A stretch of DNA of 64,000 bases from Bacillota bacterium (GTDB lineage: Bacteria; Bacillota_I; Bacilli_A; RF39; UBA660): positions 1-64,000 of the forward strand of contig SVAQ01000001.1 in the NCBI GenBank assembly GCA_015059305.1, given 5' to 3'. The notes below the pieces were generated by a model. The model was not told the origin of the DNA and did no database searches. It saw nothing but the letters and a program-made list of their open reading frames with translations. Made by a program: the position numbers and the translations under genes. Each line of letters starts with the position of its first letter. The stretch's first letter is position 1. Below are positions 1 to 8,827 of this stretch, piece after piece.

Positions 1-68
1 TTATATTTGATATGCCACGACCCAAAGTTTTAAAAATGTAAGTTTTTAAAATCTTTTTGACGTGGAAC

Positions 69-89
69 AAAAATCTTTTTAAGATTTTT
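69..89 (-). terminator. possible terminator downstream of lon
   Basis: A perfect 9-bp inverted repeat (AAAAATCTT / AAGATTTTT) with a 3-nt loop lies about 75 nt beyond the lon stop codon. It is AT-only apart from one C-G pair per arm, so it would be a weak terminator. The rest of 1-165 shows no gene. Confidence 0.35.
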
Positions 90-165
90 GAAGAAAATGA
101 CTTGACTATTTATAGTTAGTCACTTCCATTTAAAACTTTATATATTCATGTAGATTATAACATAA

Positions 166-2424
166 TTATCTAAAAAGAACATCATATATTTCACTAAAGT
201 TACTTACTAGATTTACTGCCATTTGATCAAAAATAGCTACTGGTACATCTGCTAAATCTAATTCATTTGCTTTAGGAATATAAACACTTTTTACTCCTGA
301 TGCTGCCGCAGCTACTAGTTTTTCTTTTAAACCACCGATTGGCATAATATCACCTTTTAATGTTATTTCACCTGTAAAAGCTATGTCACCATCAATAACT
401 CTTTTTTGAAACAAAGAAAGCATTGCAACAGCAATTGACACTCCTGCTGAAGGGCCATCTTTCTTTTGGGCAGCACTAATAAAATGAACATGAACATCAA
501 AATCTTGAGATTCAATTTCATATTCACTTGTTAAATATGTTAAGACAACACTTGCACTTTCCTTTAAAACATCACCGGAATTACCAGTAACCTTTAACTT
601 ACCAGTTCCTTTATATTTTGCTACTTCAACATGGGTTAGTTGCCCTCCCATCGTAGTATATGCTAAAACATTAGCAATGCCATAATCACGAACTTTAGGT
701 AAATAGTTAGTTACTTCACTACCAAGATATTTACAAGCAAGATTAATAGTTATACTCTTACATTCTTTTTCGTATACGCTAATTTTACGAACTAATTTTT
801 CAAGGATTCTTTTTAATTCACGAACGCCAGGTTCCTTTGTATATTTAGTTACAATATATTCAATAACTTCTTTACTTACTTTTAAATTACAATCATAGAT
901 TTTAAAAATATTTTTCAGTAAATAATTACGAGCAATATCGACTTTTTCATAAATTGAATAACTACTTAAATTAATAATTTCCAAACGATCTAATAAAGTA
1001 GCAGGTATATTTTCTATATTATTAGCAGTTAAAATAAACATTGCTTTTGAAATATCAAATGGTTCTTCAATATAATTATCAACAAAGTATTTATTTTGAC
1101 TTTCATCTAAAATTTCAAGCATAGTAGAAGCAGGATCCCCTTTATAATCTTTAACCATTTTATCTACTTCATCAATTAAAATAAGGGGATTATTTACTTT
1201 ACTTTTAATAATTGCTTGCATAATCTTCCCTGGAGCTGCTCCAAGATATGTTCTTCTTGAACCAACTAATTCAGTTGAATCATTAAGACCACCAACACTT
1301 AGTTTATAAAATTCTCGATTAAGAGCACTAGCTATTGACATTGCAATCGAAGTTTTACCAACCCCTGGAGGTCCTACTAAACAAATTATTGGTGATGGTA
1401 CTTCATTAACCTTTTCTTTAACTACTGCATATTCAGTAATTCGGTCCTTTACTTCAGTTAAGCCATAATGTCTTTCATTTAATATTTTACCAATTTCTTT
1501 AGCATCTAAATTTTCTTTCGAAGATTTATTCCAAGGAAGATTTACAACCGTATCTAAATAATTACGAATTACAGCACTTTCTGGACTATAGTCTGATGAT
1601 AAAGAATATTTTTTTATTTCATTTAATAACTTATCTTTAGATTTTTTATTAATTTTTAAACTATTTACTTTTTCAGTTAAGCTTGTTATTTCATCTTCTT
1701 TATCATTACCAAGTTCATGAGTTATTTCCTTTAATTTTTCTTTTAAAATATACTCTCTTTGCCCTTGTTCTAAACTTTCCTGAAGTTTTTCATCTAGTTC
1801 TTTATCAATATTACTTATATTAATTTCCTCTTGTAAATCATTTATTAAATTACTTGCTCTAGTAAGTGGATTTATACACTCCATATATGCAAGCTTTTGA
1901 GCAAATTTAAATGGCATAAAAGAAGTAATTACATCTGTAATAATATTTAAATCAGCATTATCCTGAATATTTTTTAAGATGCTATTTGAAACATTTTTAT
2001 TAATAGAAATATATTCTTCGGTAAGTTCAATTAACTTACGACGAACCGCAGTTTCCTTCGCAACATCAAATTTTGGAAGTTCTACAACCTCTGTAGAACA
2101 TTTTAAAACTTTAGTATCTTTATTTTGATAATATTTATCAATTTTAACCCGGTTTAATCCACGCAAAACAATTCTAAGTTTACCGTTAGAAAGCTCCAGT
2201 TTACTTTTTACAATAGCAATTACCCCAACTTTTGGTAAATCTTCGATTGAGGGGGACTCCTCTAAAGAATTTTTAGGCGCTATGACTAAAACTTTATTAA
2301 TATTATTCTTACCCGCCGCTTTAATTATTTTTTTGCTACCTTCGTTAGTTAAATCAATCTTAATTTCTTGGCTTGGAAGGATTACTAGTTCATTAAGAAT
2401 AAAAACGGGGATATAGTTTGTCAT
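166..2424 (-). CDS. lon: ATP-dependent Lon protease
   Basis: Cytoplasmic AAA+ serine protease that degrades misfolded and regulatory proteins. The 752-residue product has the full LonA order: N-terminal substrate-binding domain (about 1-200), coiled-coil linker, AAA+ module with Walker A GPPGVGKTS near residue 349, Walker B LILIDEVDK, and a C-terminal protease domain. The catalytic Ser sits in KDGPSAGVSIA (about residue 659) and the Lys in GGLKEKLVAA (about 701). The length is typical, slightly shorter than the 770-810 residues common in LonA. The ATG is preceded by TTGGAGG. It is a single gene with its own promoter (2449-2477), separated from der by a terminator. I am confident of the identity; substrates cannot be inferred. 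Confidence 0.97.
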   Translation of the reverse strand: MTNYIPVFILNELVILPSQEIKIDLTNEGSKKIIKAAGKNNINKVLVIAPKNSLEESPSIEDLPKVGVIAIVKSKLELSNGKLRIVLRGLNRVKIDKYYQNKDTKVLKCSTEVVELPKFDVAKETAVRRKLIELTEEYISINKNVSNSILKNIQDNADLNIITDVITSFMPFKFAQKLAYMECINPLTRASNLINDLQEEINISNIDKELDEKLQESLEQGQREYILKEKLKEITHELGNDKEDEITSLTEKVNSLKINKKSKDKLLNEIKKYSLSSDYSPESAVIRNYLDTVVNLPWNKSSKENLDAKEIGKILNERHYGLTEVKDRITEYAVVKEKVNEVPSPIICLVGPPGVGKTSIAMSIASALNREFYKLSVGGLNDSTELVGSRRTYLGAAPGKIMQAIIKSKVNNPLILIDEVDKMVKDYKGDPASTMLEILDESQNKYFVDNYIEEPFDISKAMFILTANNIENIPATLLDRLEIINLSSYSIYEKVDIARNYLLKNIFKIYDCNLKVSKEVIEYIVTKYTKEPGVRELKRILEKLVRKISVYEKECKSITINLACKYLGSEVTNYLPKVRDYGIANVLAYTTMGGQLTHVEVAKYKGTGKLKVTGNSGDVLKESASVVLTYLTSEYEIESQDFDVHVHFISAAQKKDGPSAGVSIAVAMLSLFQKRVIDGDIAFTGEITLKGDIMPIGGLKEKLVAAAASGVKSVYIPKANELDLADVPVAIFDQMAVNLVSNFSEIYDVLFR

Positions 2425-2448
2425 AGACCTGCCTCCAAATCAAAAACT

Positions 2449-2477
2449 ATTATATATTTTTATCACTCTTTTGTAAA
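2449..2477 (-). promoter_or_regulatory. sigma-A promoter of lon
   Basis: Read on the minus strand: TTTACA, 17-nt spacer, TATAAT, about 25 nt upstream of the lon start. No CtsR or HrcA operator was recognised nearby. Confidence 0.7.
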
Positions 2478-2515
2478 GGAAAAAGTCCCCTTTTAAATAG
2501 TAATTTATGACAAAG

Positions 2516-2569
2516 AAAAACAGACGTTAATAAGTAATATAACACCTACTCATTACGAAGTCTGTTTTT
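2516..2569 (-). terminator. terminator downstream of der
   Basis: Ten-bp arms AAAAACAGAC / GTCTGTTTTT enclose a 34-nt loop that itself contains GTAAT / ATTAC. It begins 5 nt after the der stop codon and ends in a T-run on the minus strand, closing the engB-prepilin-der unit. Confidence 0.7.
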
Positions 2570-2573
2570 ATAA

Positions 2574-3875
2574 TTATTCATTTTTATTTTTAAATTGTAA
2601 TATAATTGGCGTTCCTTCTAAATCAAAGGCTTTACGTAGTTCATTTTCTAAATATCTTTCATAAGAAAAATGTACTAACTTCTTATTGTTAACTTCAAAT
2701 GTTATTTTCGGAGGCATACTGCCAGTTTGATGAGTAAAGTATATCTTTAATCTCTTACCTTTATAAGAAGGTGGCTGATGTAAAGAAACAGCTTCTAAAA
2801 CGACATCATTTAACACTGAAGTTGGAAGTTCTTTAGTATGATTTTCATATGCCTTAATAATTTCTGGCATTAATTCCCCTAATCTTTTTTTAGTTTTTGC
2901 AGAAACGAATACAACTTTAGCATATGGAATAAATTTAAATTCAATTTCCATTTTTTGTTTCCATAATTTTAAATCTTCATTTGGATCATTTATTGTATCC
3001 CATTTATTAACCGCAATAACTAAAGCTTTTCCTGCTTCAATAACATATGAAGCAATATGTTTATCATGCTCGATTATTCCTTCTTCAGCATCAATAACAA
3101 GCACACATACATCACTTCGATCAATGGCTTTTAAACTACGAATAAAACTATATTTTTCAACATGTTCATAGATTTTACCTTTTTTACGCATTCCAGCCGT
3201 ATCTATTACAGTATATTCTTCGCCATTATATCTAAACTTAGTATCAACTGCATCTCTAGTAGTACCTGCTTCATTTGATACTATTAACCGGTCTTCATTT
3301 AAAAGAGCATTAATTAAACTACTTTTTCCTACATTTGGACGCCCCACCAAACAAAATTTCAAATTATTATCTTCAAATGGGATTTCTTCCGGTAAATCTT
3401 TAACTATTAAATCAAGTAACTTATTAAAACCTAAATTATGTTCTCCGGATACCGCTATGACAGTTTCAAATCCTAATTCATAAAAATTATAAATATTTTC
3501 CTCACGCTTAGGGTTATCAATTTTATTAACTACAACGATAACTTTTTTATTAGCTTTATGAAGTAAACCTTGAACCATCCGATCTTCATTATCAATATCA
3601 GAAAGGCCATCTACAACAAATAATATTACATCCGCTTCATCAATTGCTAGATTAGCTTGCATTAATACTTCTTTACCAAAAGAACTATTTTCTAAAGTAA
3701 TTCCTCCAGTATCTATTAGATGAAAAGATTTATTTTTATAATTAACTGTTCCATAAATACGATCTCTAGTTACTCCTGGAGTATCCATGATTATTGATTT
3801 TTTTTCTTTAATAAGACGATTAAAAATCGTACTTTTTCCTACATTTGGTTTTCCAATTAAACATACTGTTTGCAT
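2574..3875 (-). CDS. der: ribosome biogenesis GTPase Der (EngA)
   Basis: Essential tandem-GTPase factor for 50S subunit maturation. The 433-residue protein has two G domains, the first with GKPNVGKST at residues 8-16 and the second with GRPNVGKSS near 178, each followed by DTxG switch motifs and NKxD motifs (NKID, NKWD). A C-terminal KH-like domain ends in LQFKNKNE. Length and domain order match EngA proteins. The start ATG follows a strong AAGGGGG site. It is the last gene of a run with the prepilin-like gene 16 nt upstream and engB, so two ribosome-assembly GTPases flank a pilin-like gene. Confidence 0.97.
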   Translation of the reverse strand: MQTVCLIGKPNVGKSTIFNRLIKEKKSIIMDTPGVTRDRIYGTVNYKNKSFHLIDTGGITLENSSFGKEVLMQANLAIDEADVILFVVDGLSDIDNEDRMVQGLLHKANKKVIVVVNKIDNPKREENIYNFYELGFETVIAVSGEHNLGFNKLLDLIVKDLPEEIPFEDNNLKFCLVGRPNVGKSSLINALLNEDRLIVSNEAGTTRDAVDTKFRYNGEEYTVIDTAGMRKKGKIYEHVEKYSFIRSLKAIDRSDVCVLVIDAEEGIIEHDKHIASYVIEAGKALVIAVNKWDTINDPNEDLKLWKQKMEIEFKFIPYAKVVFVSAKTKKRLGELMPEIIKAYENHTKELPTSVLNDVVLEAVSLHQPPSYKGKRLKIYFTHQTGSMPPKITFEVNNKKLVHFSYERYLENELRKAFDLEGTPIILQFKNKNE

Positions 3876-3891
3876 TAATAATCCCCCTTAT

Positions 3892-4422
3892 CTAACAACT
3901 ACAATAAAAATTTGAATCTTTATATTCTTCATAAGTCGAAGTATTTTCTCCTAAAATATCAAAATTATTGGTAGTTGCTTCTACACAAGCATAAACCCTA
4001 TTATTCTTTTTATAAATAGCAATTGTCATGTCGTTTGCTACTTTACCATTAAAAGTATTAATTACCGCCGGACAAGTTGTTTCCCCGCAATCATACTGAC
4101 TTTGCGGTACTGTTTCCTCGGTTTGTAAATCACCTAAAGTAATTAACTCATTAATAGTTATTTTCTTGGATGTTAGTGTAGTCGTACTTGTGCTATTATT
4201 AGAGCTTCGATAGCAGCTAACACTAGTATTTGTAAGTGACTCTTTATTGTCTTGGCCCCATGATTTTGCAGTACCTAATACTAAATCAATTTTTGCCTCA
4301 AACATACTTTTATTCATTTTATTACGAACGCCAGCGATACTTACGGTTCCTAAAAGCATAACCACACTTAAAATAACTATAACAGCTAATAATTCAATTA
4401 ATGTAAATCCCTTTTTATTCAT
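3892..4422 (-). CDS. type IV prepilin-like protein
   Basis: The 176-residue product starts MNKKGFTLIELLAVIVIL, the class III prepilin signature: short basic leader, cleavage after Gly, Glu at +5, and a hydrophobic helix. The mature part has a coiled N-terminal helix continuation (VRNKMNKSMFEAKIDL) followed by a Ser/Thr-rich region and at least six cysteines, ending in FYCSC, so one or more disulfides are plausible. It resembles ComGC/pseudopilin-type proteins and would be processed by a prepilin peptidase, but no pilus ATPase, platform protein or peptidase gene lies in this window. It sits 16 nt upstream of der and 8 nt downstream of engB, an odd place for a pilin. Its function (competence, secretion or adhesion) cannot be decided here. 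Confidence 0.85.
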   Translation of the reverse strand: MNKKGFTLIELLAVIVILSVVMLLGTVSIAGVRNKMNKSMFEAKIDLVLGTAKSWGQDNKESLTNTSVSCYRSSNNSTSTTTLTSKKITINELITLGDLQTEETVPQSQYDCGETTCPAVINTFNGKVANDMTIAIYKKNNRVYACVEATTNNFDILGENTSTYEEYKDSNFYCSC

Positions 4423-4430
4423 AAATCCTC

Positions 4431-5012
4431 CTATACATATGACGAAATAATATTTAATACATCTTCGCGACCTTTTTTGGTAATAGTTGAAAACGGCACA
4501 AAATTTTGCTCATCTTCAAGTTTAAGTGTTTCACGAATTAATTTATCTTGTTTAGCTCGACCATTTTTAGTGATCTTATCATATTTAGTCGCTATAATTG
4601 TAATATTTAGATTATAATATTTTAAAAATTCATACATTAAAACATCATCTTCAGTAGGTTTGTGACGATAATCCACAAGTAAAAAAACATGTTTTAAGTT
4701 TTCTCTTGTTTTCAAATATTCTTCAATCATCATCCCAAACTTTTTTTGAGTATCTTTAGCTACCGATGCATAACCATAACCAGGTACATCCACAAGATAA
4801 AAACTTTTATTAACTCGATAAAAATTTAAAGTTTGCGTTTTTCCAGGTTTTGATGATGTTCTTGCAAAGTTTTTTCTTTCAATTAATGAATTAATAAAAC
4901 TACTTTTTCCTACATTACTTCTTCCTACCAGTAAAAATTCTGCACGATTATCTTCAGGATATTGACTTCTTCTTACTGCTATTTGAGGTTCTTCAACTGA
5001 TAATATATCCAT
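4431..5012 (-). CDS. engB: ribosome biogenesis GTP-binding protein YsxC/EngB
   Basis: Essential GTPase of 50S assembly. The P-loop GRSNVGKSSF is at residues 30-39, DVPGYGYA is the G3 motif, and TKYDK gives G4. I place the start at the ATG at 5012, giving 193 residues, rather than at the upstream GTG at 5024. The GGTGA preceding this ATG by 5 nt is the ribosome binding site, and the resulting N-terminus (MDILSVEEPQIA) lines up with the usual YsxC N-terminus. It is the first gene of the engB-prepilin-der run, and its promoter is at 5029-5057. In B. subtilis the homologue follows lonA; here lon is nearby but separated by der. Confidence 0.95.
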   Translation of the reverse strand: MDILSVEEPQIAVRRSQYPEDNRAEFLLVGRSNVGKSSFINSLIERKNFARTSSKPGKTQTLNFYRVNKSFYLVDVPGYGYASVAKDTQKKFGMMIEEYLKTRENLKHVFLLVDYRHKPTEDDVLMYEFLKYYNLNITIIATKYDKITKNGRAKQDKLIRETLKLEDEQNFVPFSTITKKGREDVLNIISSYV

Positions 5013-5028
5013 TTTTTTCACCACTTAA

Positions 5029-5057
5029 ATTATATATTAAATGCTATCAAAATGCAA
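5029..5057 (-). promoter_or_regulatory. sigma-A promoter of engB
   Basis: Minus strand: TTGCAT, 17-nt spacer, TATAAT, ending about 17 nt before the engB ATG at 5012. It occupies the intergenic space and argues that the plus-strand small gene starts downstream at 5089 rather than at 5041. Confidence 0.7.
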
Positions 5058-5088
5058 ATTTAACCCTTTTATACGCATAAAATTAATT

Positions 5089-5367
5089 ATGACTAACAAT
5101 TTCCCTCCCAATACAGATCCTAATATTTTTGCATTAACAGCTGTTGCTATTGCAGCTGCGATAACTGGTGATTTTAATAGTTATGAACTTAACTCCATTG
5201 GCAATTGGCTTGAATTAATTGGCCAATACCTTCTTTGTGCAGGATCGCAGCAGCAGTTAATTGAAAGTAGAACTTCAGATATAAAACAAAAAATAGACAT
5301 TGATTATATACATACCGCAATAAAACGAATTGAAAGAGAATTAGAAAAAATAAAAAAAGAAATTTAG
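5089..5367 (+). CDS. small conserved-looking protein, function unknown
   Basis: A plus-strand gene of 92 residues lies between divergent engB and convergent glmM. The frame is open from 5041, but the ATG at 5089 (MTNNFPPNTDPNIF) is preferred because the first ATG overlaps the engB promoter. Visible parts: a Pro/Asn-rich start, a hydrophobic Ala-rich helix (TAVAIAAAITGDF), a second helical segment (SIGNWLELIGQYLLCAGSQQQLI) and a Lys/Glu-rich C-terminus suited to a coiled coil. The pattern of an N-terminal FPPN, a short hydrophobic stretch, then NSxGNWLxLxGQ with a QQQ resembles small hypothetical proteins I have seen in other Firmicutes, but I cannot name a family. No clear ribosome binding site is visible. 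Its stop is immediately followed by the glmM stop on the other strand. Confidence 0.6.
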   Translation: MTNNFPPNTDPNIFALTAVAIAAAITGDFNSYELNSIGNWLELIGQYLLCAGSQQQLIESRTSDIKQKIDIDYIHTAIKRIERELEKIKKEI

Positions 5368-5368
5368 A

Positions 5369-6703
5369 TTAAATTCCAAATTTCTCTTTAATAAGATCTG
5401 CAATAGCTTGAGCTTTATTTGTAATATCGTCCTGATCTAATCCTTCGATCATTACTCTAATTAAGCCCTCTGTTCCTGATGGTCTAATTAATACACGTCC
5501 GTCATTTGCTAATTCTTTTTCTACTTTTGTAATCAAATTAGTAATAGCAGAATCATTTTCATATTGCATTTTACCTTCTTCACGGACTTTTACGTTTATA
5601 AGCACTTGAGGATATCTTTTCATCATACTAGCAAGTTCTGATAATTTTTTACTTTCTTTAGTTAAAATATTTAATATTTGAACTGAAGTTAGTTGTCCAT
5701 CACCGGTATTAGCGTAGTCTTTAAAAATAACATGACCAGATTGTTCACCGCCAATAACGTAATTACTTTCTAACATTTTTTCTAAAACATAACGATCGCC
5801 AACTTTAGTTTTTTCAAAATTAATATCTTGACTTTCACAAAATTTAACTAAACCAAGATTAGACATTACTGTACCAACCAAAGTATTACCTTTTAATTTG
5901 TTTTCTTTTTTTAAAGCCAAAGCACTAATTGCCATGATTTGGTCACCATCAACAAGTTCCCCATTTTCATCAACCATAAGACAGCGGTCAGCATCACCAT
6001 CATAAGCAATACCCGCATGGGCTCCAAGATCTTTCACTTTTTGAATAAGTCCTTCCAAATGGGTAGATCCAGCATTTTGATTTATATTATATCCATCATA
6101 GTCATAATTTATAAAAGTTGCATTAACATTTAATTTATTAAATAGTTCTTTAGCTGTAGCACTAGCAGAACCATATGCGCAATCAACAACCACGTTAATA
6201 TCATGATCTATTTCTTTGGAAGTATCTACAATATAGTCAGTATAATCTTTTATTGCAGTATTACAAATTTCATATGTTCCAACTTTATTTGAACTTGGAA
6301 CTGATTTTCCTAACAAATACTTTTCTATTTCGTTTTCAGTAGCATCAGGAAGTTTAAATCCTTCACTATCAAATAATTTTATGCCGTTATATTCTGATGG
6401 ATTATGAGATGCTGAAATCATTGCTCCCATTGTGGCTCCATATTTTTTTACTAAGTAAGATACTGCAGGAGTGGGAACTATCCCTAAATCGATTACTTTA
6501 GCTCCATGACTCATAAGTCCTGAACTCAAAGCTGCTGCTAGCATTTGACCAGAAATACGAGTATCTCTACCTACTAAAACAGTAACTTCAGTATCTTTAC
6601 CTAACACATAAGCTGAAGCCACTCCAACTTTCATAGCTAATTCACAAGTTAAATCTTCGCCAACAATTCCCCTAATTCCATCTGTACCAAATAATTTTCC
6701 CAT
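5369..6703 (-). CDS. glmM: phosphoglucosamine mutase
   Basis: Interconverts glucosamine-6-phosphate and glucosamine-1-phosphate for UDP-GlcNAc, peptidoglycan and wall polymer synthesis. The 444-residue protein begins MGKLFGTDGIRG, carries the phosphoserine loop ISASHNP (Ser99 catalytic), the metal loop DGDADR, the sugar-binding GGEQSGH, and the C-terminal phosphate loop RPSGTEGLIRVM. Length is exactly that of the family. The start codon overlaps the stop of the upstream acetyltransferase-like gene by one base (TAATG), so the two are translationally coupled. With glmS 4 kb upstream this forms an amino-sugar neighbourhood. Confidence 0.97.
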   Translation of the reverse strand: MGKLFGTDGIRGIVGEDLTCELAMKVGVASAYVLGKDTEVTVLVGRDTRISGQMLAAALSSGLMSHGAKVIDLGIVPTPAVSYLVKKYGATMGAMISASHNPSEYNGIKLFDSEGFKLPDATENEIEKYLLGKSVPSSNKVGTYEICNTAIKDYTDYIVDTSKEIDHDINVVVDCAYGSASATAKELFNKLNVNATFINYDYDGYNINQNAGSTHLEGLIQKVKDLGAHAGIAYDGDADRCLMVDENGELVDGDQIMAISALALKKENKLKGNTLVGTVMSNLGLVKFCESQDINFEKTKVGDRYVLEKMLESNYVIGGEQSGHVIFKDYANTGDGQLTSVQILNILTKESKKLSELASMMKRYPQVLINVKVREEGKMQYENDSAITNLITKVEKELANDGRVLIRPSGTEGLIRVMIEGLDQDDITNKAQAIADLIKEKFGI

Positions 6704-7368
6704 TATTTACTTTCCTTTTCTATAATATTATTCATATCTTTAACAATTTTATTTGCACAAATTACCCCACGAACTCTTGTAAGTGGATAGATATTTGTAT
6801 TTGGATAAATTATCGTTCCTGGGCATATAACACTATTACAGCCTACTTCCACATGATCCCCGATAATCGCACTAAACTTACGAAGGCCCGTTTCTATTAC
6901 TTCATCTTTTTCTTTTACTTTTATATTAGTCTTATCACTTTTAACATTTGATAAAATTACGCCTGCACCAGTATGGGCATATTCCCCTAGTACAGCATCA
7001 CCAACATAATTATAATGAGGGCATTGGACATTATTAAAGATTATGGCATTTTTTACTTCAGTTGAATTACCTATTACACAGTTATCGCCAATAACAGCAC
7101 TTCCTCTAATAAAAGCGCAATGTCTTATTTCCGTATTTTGGCCAATAATTGCCGGACCATTTATACAGGCACTTGGACTAATTTTTGCACTTTTATGAGC
7201 ATAAACATTTTCACTAATTTCTTCATATTCTTCCGATAACGATGGGATAGCCTTTAAAATAAAATCTTTAATATTTGGAAGTACTTCCCATGGATGATTA
7301 ACGCTTTCAAACAATTCTTTTGCTATTGTAGCATCTAGATTTAAAAGCTCTTGATATTGTTTTAACAT
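6703..7368 (-). CDS. stand-alone GlmU-like acetyltransferase (left-handed beta-helix)
   Basis: The 221-residue protein has an N-terminal helical region (about 1-55) and then a left-handed parallel beta-helix built of hexapeptide repeats (for example AKISPSACINGPAIIGQNTEIRHC, split over several turns). It ends with a loop and C-terminal coils resembling the acetyltransferase half of GlmU, including a Gly-rich turn near HTGAGVILSNVKSDK and a later NSVICPGTIIYPNT. The uridylyltransferase half of GlmU is absent. Coupling to glmM makes glucosamine-1-phosphate N-acetylation, or action on a related sugar phosphate, the most economical role. That is an inference from context; it could also be a nucleotide-sugar-binding protein. 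Confidence 0.8.
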   Translation of the reverse strand: MLKQYQELLNLDATIAKELFESVNHPWEVLPNIKDFILKAIPSLSEEYEEISENVYAHKSAKISPSACINGPAIIGQNTEIRHCAFIRGSAVIGDNCVIGNSTEVKNAIIFNNVQCPHYNYVGDAVLGEYAHTGAGVILSNVKSDKTNIKVKEKDEVIETGLRKFSAIIGDHVEVGCNSVICPGTIIYPNTNIYPLTRVRGVICANKIVKDMNNIIEKESK

Positions 7369-7379
7369 GTATTCTCCTT

Positions 7380-8819
7380 TTATTTATTACTTAAAATTCT
7401 TGCCATTTGGACACCAGAGGCAGAAGCCATAATTAAACCCGTTGTTAATCCTCCGCCGTCACCAATGCAATATAAATTCTTGATATTTGTCTCAAAATCT
7501 TGATTAATTTCAACAACATTACTATAAAATTTTATCTCTGGGCCATACATTAAGTTATCATGATTAGCAAAACCAGGTACAACTTTATCTATAGCCTTAA
7601 TAGTATTAATTATATCTGTTAAAGTCCGATATCCTAAAGCGAAAGATATATCTCCCGCTACAGCATCTTTTAGTGTAGGTTCAACACTATTATTTTCTAA
7701 TTCATAGTCCCACGTTCTTTTACCATTTAATAAATCACCAAATCTTTGAACGACTAATTTTCCATTACCAAGTTGATTTAAATTAAAGGCTACATTTCGA
7801 CCATATTCGATTGGTTTATCAAACGGAGTTCTAAAATTATGAGAAACTAAAATAGCTAAATTCGTATTATTACTTTTTTTATTTTTATATGAATGGCCAT
7901 TTGCTAAAACGATAGCATTATCATATACTTCAGTAGATACAAAACCACTAGGATTTTGACAAAATGTTCTAACTTTATCTTTAAACGGTGCTACTCTTGC
8001 AATAAATTTTGCTTCATATAGATATTTATTAACATCCTTCATTACATCATCTGGAAGTTCATAACGAATACCAATATCGATAGCACCTGGATTAGAAACA
8101 ATATTATGTTCAGTACATTTTTTAAATAACCAATTGGCGCCTTCTCTACCAACTGCTAAAACGATATGTTTTGCGGATATGATTTCTTTTTTTGCTTCAT
8201 CATATGTACTTACTACTTCAACACCTTTACATAAACCATCAGTAATTATTAAATCTGATACCTTTGTATCGAATTTAATATCAATATATTGAAGTAAATA
8301 ATTCTCTATTTTAGTAAATAATTCGTGAGTCTTTTCTGTACCTATGTGTCTAATTGGAAAAGTCACTAAATTCAAACCAGATTCATGGGCTTTGCTTTGT
8401 AATGCGCGGATTTCATTTTCATATTCTAATCCTTCAAGATGTGGTTCAGCCCCAAAATCTAAATATATTTGATCAGTATAACTTATAACATCTTTAATAG
8501 TATTTTCATCATAGTATTTACGATAATATCCGCCGTCATTACCTCCTAGATATATTTCACCCGGAGTACCCGTATTTGATAAATGATAGGAATTTAACTT
8601 ACCATCTGAAAAAGCACCAGCGCCAGAAAAGCCTGCTGTAATATTACAAACAGGTTTACAATTAATACATTTACCACTTTTTTCTCTTGGACAAAAACGT
8701 TTTTTTATTGAATGCCCTTGTTCAATTAACAAAATTTTCTTATCTTTATTTTTTTGAATTAATTCGTAGGCTGTCATAACCCCTGAAGGTCCAGCACCTA
8801 TAATAATTACATCATACAT
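7380..8819 (-). CDS. FAD-dependent dehydrogenase (COG2509-like)
   Basis: The 479-residue protein starts with a Rossmann dinucleotide-binding motif (IIIGAGPSGVMTAYEL, residues 5-20). A cysteine cluster follows (CPREKSGKCINCKPVC, roughly 42-57) and then a Gly-rich NITAGFSGAGAFSDGKLN, characteristic of the uncharacterised FAD-dependent dehydrogenases of COG2509. A second FAD-contact segment near the C-terminus reads LYCIGDGGGLTTGLIMASASG. Four cysteines close together could bind a metal or be redox active. It lies 11 nt upstream of the acetyltransferase and may be cotranscribed, but no shared pathway is evident. The substrate is unknown. The start ATG follows AGAGGTAATTAGTAAT. Confidence 0.85.
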   Translation of the reverse strand: MYDVIIIGAGPSGVMTAYELIQKNKDKKILLIEQGHSIKKRFCPREKSGKCINCKPVCNITAGFSGAGAFSDGKLNSYHLSNTGTPGEIYLGGNDGGYYRKYYDENTIKDVISYTDQIYLDFGAEPHLEGLEYENEIRALQSKAHESGLNLVTFPIRHIGTEKTHELFTKIENYLLQYIDIKFDTKVSDLIITDGLCKGVEVVSTYDEAKKEIISAKHIVLAVGREGANWLFKKCTEHNIVSNPGAIDIGIRYELPDDVMKDVNKYLYEAKFIARVAPFKDKVRTFCQNPSGFVSTEVYDNAIVLANGHSYKNKKSNNTNLAILVSHNFRTPFDKPIEYGRNVAFNLNQLGNGKLVVQRFGDLLNGKRTWDYELENNSVEPTLKDAVAGDISFALGYRTLTDIINTIKAIDKVVPGFANHDNLMYGPEIKFYSNVVEINQDFETNIKNLYCIGDGGGLTTGLIMASASGVQMARILSNK

Positions 8820-8827
8820 ATTACTAA

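Noticed and set aside
4247..4450. Plus-strand 67-codon frame opposite the prepilin gene
   Set aside because: Lies entirely on the complement of a well-supported gene and has no ribosome site or motif.
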